Assembly: GCA_013368315.1 (NCBI GenBank)
Contig: JAACJM010000137.1
Coordinates: 1-64,000 of the forward strand
Direction: 5' to 3'
From: Tetrapyrgos nigripes
Taxonomy: Eukaryota; Basidiomycota; Agaricomycetes; Agaricales; Campanellaceae
Length of the DNA: 64,000 nt
Under the pieces are notes generated by a model. It searched no databases. It was given only the letters and a program-made list of their open reading frames with translations, and had not been told where the DNA came from. How positions within the stretch are numbered: position 1 is the stretch's first letter; each line of letters begins with the position of its first letter. Of this stretch, positions 56,038 to 64,000 are shown one piece after another. The position numbers and the translations under genes are program-made.

Positions 56038-56708
56038 GACTGGATTAGGGCTCCGCACCGTCCAGTAATACTGGTACGCCCGTAAATTTTACGGGCTCAG
56101 TACTGGTACGGTATACCCGTATCCGTAATCGTACTGGTTCATTTCGAAGCCTGTACGGTACTGGACGGGTATGGGTACGGCAGTAATACTGGATACGGGT
56201 CTGTACTGGTGCAGCTGAGGAAAATTATAAAGAAGACTTACCTTCTAGCGGCTTCGTGCTGATTTTGAGAGCTATACAAGTTAGTAGGAGGACAAAAATC
56301 GAAGTTGTGCTCACCAAGATGGCTTTCTGAAAGTTTTCACTTGACTTCGCATCTCATTGACATCTGAACAATACTGCATCAAGACCATTTTTCATCAGAA
56401 TTTGCTCGAAGATGCTCTCCGGGCTTGAATTTTGCAGTATGGCAAGCACTTTATTTACGAGAAATTACCCAAACTAAGCAAAACGGTCAAAAAATCGATA
56501 CAAAACTCGTCACCGAGGCTTGACCGACCCGTATACCGTAAAACCCGTAATACGGCCATAAAGAAGACGGTTATATACGGGCTGAACCCGTACCGTACAA
56601 CCCCGTATTTCTTGATCAGAAAGTCACATACGGTACGGGACCGTATCCGTTGTACGGTACCAGTACAAACCGTACAGTACTGGTACGGCGCGGAGCCCTA
56701 GACTGGAT
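56038..56708. mobile_element. hAT-type MITE with 8-bp target duplication
   Basis: The 655-bp body begins TAGGGCTCCGCACCG and ends CGGCGCGGAGCCCTA, and is flanked on both sides by GACTGGAT. TAGGG ends and an 8-bp duplication are the hAT signature. The interior is packed with GTACTGGTAC/ACGGTACGG words, likely transposase sites. It contains no transposase and must be moved by another element. Confidence 0.92.
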
Positions 56709-57283
56709 ACAGATTCCTATAGTCAATAGGCGAGCCAGATGTCCCAAATGCGACGACAATGTCAGTCTTGGGAACGCTGGGATTGGCTTCCTGTCTGAAG
56801 TACATATCAATAGCGACAAGTGCAAAAAAACTCGCAGAACAAAGAAAGCGACCAAAAAGACAAATACCCTGTTTGGATACCTACAGCGTTGGCTTAGGTA
56901 AAATCCGAATATGGTTAGTAATTACTATATATGGTAGGAGGTGGTGGTCGGTCGACCCAGAGGGGTCCTTAAAAAAATTTTCGACGTTGTGTAAGAAAAT
57001 AAAATTTCTGACCACCCTTGGCCTGGCGGGAATGAAAGCAAAAGACTGTCATTGAAGAGTGGTTTCTTTACGAGAAGTATTTTGTGGCCAGGGAGTCGAG
57101 GGAGAGGATAGAGAAGAAAGACAAATGATGGGTTTTGTACGTCTATCCTTCTTCCCCTGTATCTGTTTCCTCGGCTGACAGTATTGTACGCGCCAGATCC
57201 GAATTTCGAACACCTTCTGCGACAGCGCCGACGCCAAATCCTGCAAATCTTCGCATTACACCATCTTCCTCTTCTACTACGGT
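56709..57283. other. Region before the aspartic protease
   Basis: Contains the second copy of the GGTGGTCGGTCGAC motif (56941). From about 57190 the sequence may encode the protease propeptide, but the frame is unclear. Confidence 0.4.
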
Positions 57284-59165
57284 TTGAGATCCAAATACAC
57301 GACCTCTGGTTCTGCAGCAGCGAAGAAGAAGAGGGCTTCTGGGACGAACGCGTACGTCTCTTTCTTTCTTTCCTTTCTTTTCCGTATTCTTCCTTTTGAA
57401 GTAATATTAATTCACCTACAGTATCGTCAACCAAGGCGCCGACTCTTCATTTTTCGGTACCATCACCATCGGCAACCCTCACGTTCCCTACAACGTAATC
57501 CTCGACACCGGTTCCTCAGACCTCTGGATCGCAGGGTCAGGTTGCACTACGTGCGTAAACACACCTACCCTCTTCCTCTCCTCCAAAACCTCACCAATCC
57601 ACACAAAGCAATCCCGCCTCCTCCTCACTCAAAAACCTCAACCAGCCCTTCTCCATCACCTACGGTTCCGGTGCCGCATCAGGTACCCTCGTTTCGGATT
57701 CCGTCGCCATGGCCGGGTTCTCTGTGGTTGATCAAATGTTTGCTGTTTGTGACGATGTCTCGGATGGGCTGTTGAATGACCCAGTAAGTAGGTTGATGGG
57801 GTTGGCTTGGCAGAGTATTTCGAGTAGTGGAGCTACGCCTTTTTGGCAGACCTTGGCAGGAGCGAAGGATGCGGTTTAGGACGAAGCGTTGATGGCCTTC
57901 CAGTTGACGAGGTTTAAACAGGATCCGAAGGCGAGGCAGGAGGAGGTTGGAGGGAGTTTTACCTTGGGTGAGTGATTTCTTTAGGCTTCGTTCCCACCAC
58001 TACAGAGATTGTTGCCATGTCCGTACTAAACTTTCTTCATCTTTCCTTCTTGGCCTTTTTCACCTCCGCATATCTCCACTGTTCAAGACAATTACACATA
58101 CCTTCTAACATACCCGCCCTCTCTCAGCATGTCCTATACCACTTTCTTCACTTTCTCTTCAATCTTTTGGCTTTTGGCTTTTGAGCTTTGCGGGCTGGTA
58201 CTCGGTTCTTTGGTTCTTTTTGTCTTTTTTTTTTTTTTGTTCTCGCTGCTTTGTTTTCCTTTCTCTTTCTCGTTTCTTCTCTCCCTCTGGCATCACCGTC
58301 GTTCTCTTATGGGAACCGGGTGGGTTAGAGGCCGTTAATGGATTGGGGGTTGACGTCGACGTCATTGGCTGGCGTTGGCGTTGATGGCAGCGTTGAAACG
58401 ATTTTCTGTGACCTCGACACCGGAACTGTTGGCTGGTCCGGTGGGCTAGCTCTCGCATCGGCGGTGTTGGACGATGGAGTACAGCACCTTTACGTCTCGA
58501 GACCTTTTTCGATCTATCCAATTTTTCTGTTATTTTTTTAAATCCCTCGCGTTTACTCCGCTCATCTTTCTCTTTCTCTTCCTCCAAATTTTTATCCTTC
58601 TAATCTCCACCATCAGCCTTATTAACCACGTCCTCTTCTCTACTTCTACAGGCTTCACCAACTCCTCCCTCTTCACCGGCGACATCGAATACCACAAGAT
58701 CCCCTCCGGTGCCAAAACCTACTGATATCCAATCCCTCACCATCCTCACCGTCAACTGTCAGTCCGTCTCTCTCCCCCTGTCCACAAATTCTGAGAGCTT
58801 TGCCGCCATAGATACCGGAACGACCTTGATCGGCGGACCTCCGGAGATTATAGATGCGATTTACAAGAATGTTCCAAATTCGCAGGCGTTGAGTGGTGAG
58901 TAGAGTAGTTCGTTGATTGTGGTATTACGGACTATATGTGCTGACTACGTATTTCTCCCTTTCTCCTCACCTCCTCTTTCACAGGCAACTCCGAAGGCTA
59001 CTACGCTTTCCCCTGCTCCCAATCCGTCAACTCTGCTATGGGATACGGCGATGGAGGAAAAGCATGGTCTATTGACCCCGACGACTTCAAGGCGTTTGAA
59101 ATTGGCAATACGGGAATGTGTGTCGGAGCATCAGGAAAAGCCTCAGATACAACTTCATGCAATAT
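57284..59165 (+). pseudogene. Broken secreted aspartic protease (pepsin family A1)
   Basis: The bilobed pepsin fold cleaves proteins at acid pH using two aspartates. The first lobe has SFFGTITIGNPHVPYNVILD with the active-site DTGSSDLW, then FSITYGSGAASGTLVSDSVA (flap). The second lobe has FAAIDTGTTLIGGP with the second active-site DTGT, then the Cys-containing GYYAFPCSQSVNSAM and WSIDPDDF. Introns after GTNA (57350) and after TTC at about 57552 are normal. Damage: an in-frame TAG at ~57877 replaces a conserved Trp codon (AKDAV-stop-DEALMAFQLTRF). The intron after SFTLG is ~690 bp with a poly-T core, against ~55 bp expected. A frame change follows GAKTY near 58722. The C-terminus is cut after GNTGMCVGA, missing the final GDTFLKN-type block. 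Not functional. Confidence 0.88.
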
Positions 59166-59429
59166 GTACATAATAATGCGAATATTGCATGAGCGTGCAT
59201 AGGGTATGAACAAAAATGCATGAAACGGTCTTCAGTGTGCGTAATATTGCATTCTTTGTATAATTATGCAGTCTAGTGTATACAATATTCAAAACTTTGC
59301 CACAAAGGAAAGACGTGAGGATTATGATACTGTGTCAAAGTATATAAAGTAGTCTACTGTGCTGATCGGGGAAAGGATTGACAAAAAAAACCTTACATTT
59401 CTCCAACACATTGCTACTCGTCCATTTCC
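59166..59429. other. Spacer
   Basis: AT-rich, with ATGCATGAA/TTGCATGA words repeating near 59170-59230. No gene. Confidence 0.4.
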
Positions 59430-60312
59430 GGTTTGCCACTTTCCCGAACTTAGGAGTTAATGCAACACTGCACAAAATGTCATCCACATTTATGACACTA
59501 GCCAGACCGCCGCCATCTGCAAATTCAACTCATGAAACAGTGTGAAGCAGATGGTTTTTATCCGCTTTCCCAGAGAAAGAGCTGAACCATTCAACATACG
59601 CGAGATGTTTTGGCCATCGGGAATACGGGACGTCTGCCAAAAGCGTTGCCATAGTTGATTCGGAAAGGGTAAAGACAAGTCGGATTTGGCCCACACGGTA
59701 TCCTGACAAGTCCGTCAGCTGTTGGTATTTTTCAGGTATGCAAATAAGTTATAAGTATGACTTACTCTTCAACGGACTCAAACGGTTGTCATTGTTGACC
59801 CTAATAAGAGCAGTGTCAAACCTTCCAGGAATACGCCGGTCTTTCTTGTCTGTGCGACAGGGTTGTACATGGATGGAATCAACCGTCGACGTGATACCAG
59901 TTATCGGATCGGTTTGAATGAATTTGATGACGTTAAATGAAGAGACATGCGATACAATGTCACGGTCAATATCTACTTCCGAGTCAGCCAGACTCCCTAA
60001 ATGTCGAGTTGAAGAGGGTGATGGGAAACGAAGGAGAGCAATGTAGCGTGCCAGAGAAGTGGCGAAGAACGTGATACAATTGGTTTTCTGAGCATGAATT
60101 AACGAGTGAACACATGTGTTGGGATGTTTCGCCATCTGAAGAGTCCGTGTCATTGAGAATGAGGAGCACAACCAGTTGGGATTGTGTAGGATTGGTGGCA
60201 TTCCATGCTGCAGCCAATCTAGAAAGTTGTCATGATAATGAATCTTCTCCTGCCGATCCAACCACTTCGTCATCTGGGTATCCGTCGGATATTGAGCTCT
60301 CAGAGAGGCCAT
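59430..60312 (-). pseudogene. C-terminal fragment of a Plavaka (CACTA-like) transposase
   Basis: The minus frame begins within LRAQYPTDTQMTKWLDRQEK, the segment following the catalytic domain of Plavaka transposases in Agaricomycetes. It continues through NCITFFATSLARYIALLRFP, IPGRFDTALIRVNND, then after an intron-like break RVGQIRLVFTLSE, HLAYVEWFSSF, PKFGKVANRKWTSSNVLEKC and FFVNPFPDQHS. This order is characteristic of the C-terminal half. One stop lies near 59535. The N-terminal and catalytic parts are absent. Confidence 0.72.
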
Positions 60313-60869
60313 CCGCCATCCGAATCCGAGTGGTTATCGCTCGGATTGTCGGATGCCATCCGATCCGCCAGGAGCCCTACTCTACACCCTCTATCCCTTC
60401 TCTGGCAAAATCCTTGAGAGCTTGACGTTTACATATACATGTACTTGTACATCGCCATGTAGTCTGTCTAGGAGAGACTACTTGACATTGTTGTGGGAAG
60501 AAGAGTGTCATAAATCAGTACGAGGAATCTTCCTACATCAGTAAAACGGCAAATCCGCTTTTCCCGACTTTTCGGTCCTTTTGGTCCCTTTTTCCGAGCA
60601 TCACTTTCGATCGGCTTTTCTCCCGGAACTTTTTTCAGCCTTTCGCTTTTTTCCACTCAGTTTTTATCGCCTTTCACTTTTTATATCGGGTGATAGCTTT
60701 ACACCAGCTTTTGGAGCCACTTTTCTTGGGTAGTTAATTACAGTCCCTAGAAGTTCCGTGTACCATATGTATTACCATGCGAAATTTGAACTAATTCTCC
60801 TACAACTTGCCCCAGTCTCTCTCGCATGCAGGAGAGCTCGGATTGGAGGTCGGCCTTCTCTGTATGTAA
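60313..60869. other. hAT-like end and CTTTT-rich stretch
   Basis: GGAGCCCTA at 60371-60379 preceded by repeated ATCCG words looks like a hAT terminus of a second type. From 60545 to 60720 CTTTT/GCTTTT words repeat irregularly, as at 29213. No gene. Confidence 0.45.
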
Positions 60870-61538
60870 CTACGCTATTTTTTCCTCAGCTGCTTCCAGT
60901 TTTTCTTCTGCGTGTTGTAATGATAAGGAGGATGTCTTGATATTTTGTTCTAAGATTTCGACACGCATCCATGACTCTTGAAGTTCCTTTTCATACTCAA
61001 CCGGTGCTTTCCTTGTATGTACTGAAGAGACAAGACATGAATTATAAAATTGAATCAAGCAGTTAAGGATTACGCACCCGATGGAAATGCATAGGTACCC
61101 TTTATCAACCCTGGCTCATTCCACCACTCTCGATCACGATCCAAACTCTGTTGTATTTGGGCCTTGTCATACTCCTGTGTGATTTTCATGCGCATGACAG
61201 GAAGACGCATCGGGCTAGCGTCTGACTCAGTCTCCGAGTCCGATTCTTCATCGGGCTTCCCTGCAGGGTTTCTACATAAAACCGTCAGTAACTGGCATTC
61301 TGATCAGTGAAATACGCACGGTGTGGTCATCAGGGTACTTTTTGGGGGTCTGAGGGGTGAGGGAGACTGCGAGGAAGGAATTAAAGCCAGTGAAGGAACC
61401 CTGGTAGTTTGTGTCAGCTACAGGGAAAGAAAAGACTGAAAACCATGAATACTTAGCGGGCGTCTTCAGCCTCTTCGCTATCTCTTCAATGCCAGATGGT
61501 GACGGGGACCGTTTGAGGCCAGTGAGTGTCATGATCAT
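60870..61538 (-). CDS. Hypothetical protein with C-terminal coiled coil
   Basis: From ATG at 61538 the minus strand gives MTLTGLKRSPSPSGIEEIAK. After an intron come FLAVSLTPQTPKKYPDDHT, GKPDEESDSETESDASPMRL, ITQEYDKAQIQQSLDRDREW and WNEPGLIKGTYAFPS. A last exon reads EKELQESWMRVEILEQNIKT and LSLQHAEEKLEAAEEKIA to a TAG. The last exon has clear heptad spacing for a coiled coil. Introns with GTGCGT donors (about 61327 and 61083) are good; the first donor reads GCTAAGT and is non-canonical. An acidic Ser stretch and Arg/Lys patches suggest a nuclear or scaffold protein. I do not recognise it. Confidence 0.5.
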
Positions 61539-61739
61539 GGAACGAGAAGAAAAGTATTTCCAATTAGAGCTTGGCCGTCATCGATTAATTTTTTTGACTA
61601 TCTAAAAGGCGATTTCGTGGGCATGGTAGTCTACATATTTATTTACATAGAAACCCTGATACATATCCAGAGAATTTGCAGAAGTAAAGTCCTTGTCTGG
61701 AATAAAGCGGCTTCCAGTCACCCCTATTAAATGCGCACC

Positions 61740-62128
61740 TCGATACAGACAGTCTAAATGAAAGGGGTGTGGGCCAACGCTCCGCATGGCGAGTACGAGG
61801 CCGCAGGGTTCAGCCTCGGTTAATTATTCAATAAAAATTAAACTATATTCTCATTTTCACTACAGACATAAAGGACCACTACAGCCTTCTTATGCGCAAA
61901 GAATTCTAGAGCGTTGCTGTGAGCTTGGAAATCTGGAGATAATTTTGTCGGTATACCAGTTCCAATGCCGTCGTAGACCCATTCATTGGCACCATCAAAC
62001 ATTCTAGTGATAAAGTGATCATTTCCAAAATAAATAATTCCATTTATGTGATACTGTCTTGACTCAGCTCCTTGAGGCACATGTATGATATTCTGAATCT
62101 CCATATCGCACTCGTAAGGTATTGACAT
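61740..62128 (-). pseudogene. Repeated gene fragment of unknown family
   Basis: The minus frame reads YHINGIIYFGNDHFITRMFD, GANEWVYDGIGTGIPTKLSP, HKKAVVVLYVC. A second, more damaged copy lies at 42010-42245, so this is a multicopy, probably transposon-borne gene. The G-x-IYFGxxHF...W-x-YDGI pattern, with His and Asp spaced as in ubiquitin-protease-like folds, is suggestive only. The downstream part (61745-61800) holds GGGGTGTGGGCCAACGCT and CATGGCGAGTACGAGGCC, also dispersed. Confidence 0.45.
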
Positions 62129-62230
62129 TAGGAAAAATTCGGGTATCGGAAATCTGCGGGTACGTCATGCGGGTACACTGCGGGTACATGCGGGTCATGC
62201 GGGTCATGCGGGTCATGCGGGTACCCATTA
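62129..62230. repeat. CATGCGGGT microsatellite-like array
   Basis: TGCGGGTA and CATGCGGGT repeat about eight times, the last four in perfect tandem. Confidence 0.85.
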
Positions 62231-62477
62231 TCCTTTGCTTATCATGTACAATCTTAGTTGATTAAGCCTTATAATTACTCTTTTATTGTGTAGATAGTCT
62301 TTTAACAATGCAGAGCCTGTTATATAGCTATTTCACGAAGAATAGAACGTGCTGTTGGTATTTACGTAAAATCATTCATACAAAATGATGGGATTAGGCG
62401 GTATATGTAAGGCTCAGCTTCACCCATTATTGACACTTTCTGACCTGCTCTGCGCTCGCCTTTGCCCGTCTCTGCAA
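62231..62477. other. Upstream region of the right-edge gene
   Basis: AT-rich with no clear TATA box; CTTTCTGACCTGCTCTGCGC precedes the ATG. Possible promoter. Confidence 0.4.
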
Positions 62478-64000
62478 ATGGGACTCCTTGTAAGCATGAG
62501 TATCCAACGTTATGTAGCCTTAGTCACATAGAATATTCTTTTTGTAGAAATGGCTTGGTAAAAGCATCATACACCCCGCTGTTGATGCTATTTTCCCTGA
62601 GAGTGATTCAGAAAGTGACGATAGTTTTGATTTCACATTCAGTAAGTCAGTCCATTGATAGCAGGTTTATCACGCTACTCACAGCTGATATACAGGCAAT
62701 ACTGAAGATACACTTGTATTACATCAAGATGAAATTTCAAGACGTGAGTCTTCTGTATTCACCACATCTGAATATATCCTTATACCATTTTGATTAAGAT
62801 ACAAATGTATCTACTTCTTTACCCCCTAATAATGACTGTTTTGTACACCGTGAGTGACACAAACACATTAAGTTGTAGGGACTAACCATGAATCCCCTAT
62901 AGCGCCTGAAGAATACCTAGGAAATCCTGATTCAGGGGAAGAGAAAGATAATGGTATGTACTTCCCATTGGTAGTGGATATATCTTTCATGAATTTGTCC
63001 AGGGAATGCCTCAGACATGGATATAGACAATGGAGAGCTGGGTTGTCCAGAAGTTAGAACAAGTAAGAGTACCATTGTTTTGAAATCAGTTCAGCAGGAT
63101 CTTACATGTTATCCTTGATTCCAGTGCCTCCCGTAAATGAATCATGTGAGGACAAGAGTGGTTAATTCTGATTTCTTTTCAAAATATTTATCTTTCTGAC
63201 TTTCTTGTAATATAAGGCCTGCAACACCTACCTACACGTCGAGATGAAACCCAGGTCAGGTTGCCACAAGAGAATAGCATGCATATAGATTTTACAGCTA
63301 CAAACGCTGAAGTTGTTCAATTTCAAGTCTATCGCGAAGGCAAGTAGGCCACATATTTGGATTCTCTCCAACCAATTTAAATACCTTCTATTCTGATACT
63401 TATAGGATACACATCCCAGATGCAATTCAATACACATGCACTACAGACATATCAAAATTCAGTCCCTTCCATCAGTATGAGACTATCTTTTTGTACCATT
63501 GAGTTATTTGCTAACTACCTCTACAGTGCAGCCTAGTACCATTCCAACAGATCCACAATCCAATGTGATACCAAGCAAATCTGCAGTTGTGCCCTCAGTG
63601 CAATCTACCAGTCACTCAGTTGGGAACTTACAAAAACCACTATGTCCACCAACCACAGTAGCTAGTCAAACTGTACCACCCTCTTCATCACACCCTCCAG
63701 CAGTTGTTCGAACTGCACCACTACCACCTCCAGCAACTAATCAAGCTGCTTGCCCTGTAGATCTCACTGATCCTGCCCGGCTTACTGCTTTTGTTCCTCT
63801 GGACCCTCAACCTGAACCACAGTGCCGACATGGGCATGATGTTAATGTGCAATTTACTACTGTTGACAATTTGGAACAGGGTTTCTGGAATGGATGGCCA
63901 AATGGAAAATTTGCCATTGACCTTGATCATGCTACATACATGAAGCATGGAATGCTAGCTGTTCAGTGGGCTACACGGAACTGCAAGGGAAACAATGGAA
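62478..64000 (+). CDS. Multi-exon gene with GCM/WRKY-like DNA-binding region (partial)
   Basis: Ten exons join in frame without a stop: 62478-62489, 62548-62641, 62696-62743, 62799-62849, 62903-62953, 63003-63062, 63125-63160, 63217-63339, 63406-63474, 63527 to the window edge. Exon 1 is only 12 bp (MGLL). Text: KWLGKSIIHPAVDAIFPESD, HTNVSTSLPPNNDCFVHP, SDMDIDNGELGCPEVRT, HIDFTATNAEVVQFQVYREG, a Ser/Pro/Thr-rich linker, then CRHGHDVNVQFTTVDN and GFWNGWPNGKFAIDLDHATY, MKHGMLAVQWATRNCKGNNG. The last block resembles the start of the WRKY-GCM1-type zinc-finger region found in some fungal proteins and Mutator-like transposons, but the zinc ligands would lie beyond the edge. One intron (63340-63405) uses a GC donor. 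All nine introns are phase 1 except the first. The first two hundred residues are acidic and disordered. The clean splicing suggests a living gene. Confidence 0.7.

Noticed and set aside
58159..58587. 142-codon minus frame rich in Lys, Arg and Glu
   Set aside because: It is the complement of the poly-pyrimidine tract in the oversized protease intron.

Overview
The window looks like nuclear DNA of a mushroom-forming basidiomycete (Agaricomycetes). Genes are split by many 45-65 bp introns with GT(A/G)AGT...(C/T)AG borders. Promoters carry TATAAAA boxes and pyrimidine-rich tracts. The transposon families (Agaricomycete integrase-type DDE elements, Plavaka/CACTA, pogo, Tc1/mariner, hAT, copia) are those typical of such genomes. 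Roughly two thirds of the sequence is transposon, transposon debris or tandem repeat, so most open frames are not genes. I translated by eye. No database search was possible.

Layout. 0-1 kb: 3' end of a Ty1/copia element with its LTR, then a ~100 bp tandem array. 1.8-9.7 kb: a spliced unknown gene, two decayed integrase-type transposase copies (both minus) and a BTB-domain gene between them. 9.7-17.9 kb: gene-poor DNA with a small Tc1-type MITE, a possible copia LTR and CT-rich stretches. 18-22.4 kb: the best host locus, a 20-exon secreted phosphoesterase/phospholipase C-like gene followed by a thaumatin-like gene on the same strand, then a truncated F-box-like piece on the other strand. 23-25.4 kb: fold-backs and repeats.

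25.4-44.5 kb is a nested inverted-repeat landscape. Two outer 1.36 kb arms (25.4-26.8 and 43.1-44.5 kb) and two inner ~0.65 kb arms (26.9-27.6 and 34.9-35.5 kb) face each other. Between the inner arms lie a 1.12 kb TA-flanked element with 27-bp TIRs and a pogo-type transposon whose 3' side carries a 149-bp hairpin-forming minisatellite. Just outside the right inner arm is a 1.85 kb Tc1/mariner-type element with ~115-bp TIRs; it carries a second, spliced reading frame on the opposite strand. A secreted helical-protein gene lies at 40.6-41.3 kb next to two perfect palindromes.

45-64 kb: a proline-rich gag-like frame, a 754-bp TIR element with a TATTA duplication, an intact ~575-aa six-exon unknown gene (50-52 kb), a shrunken hAT transposase gene beside a 660-bp fold-back, a hAT MITE with an 8-bp duplication (56 kb), a broken aspartic protease gene (57-59 kb), a Plavaka fragment, and at the right edge a ten-exon gene running off the window, with a domain resembling GCM/WRKY-type zinc-finger proteins and only phase-1 introns.

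A recurring theme is single-base indels, mostly at short homopolymers, in conserved genes and in transposases alike. They may be decay or long-read assembly error, so the pseudogene calls resting only on them should be treated with care.
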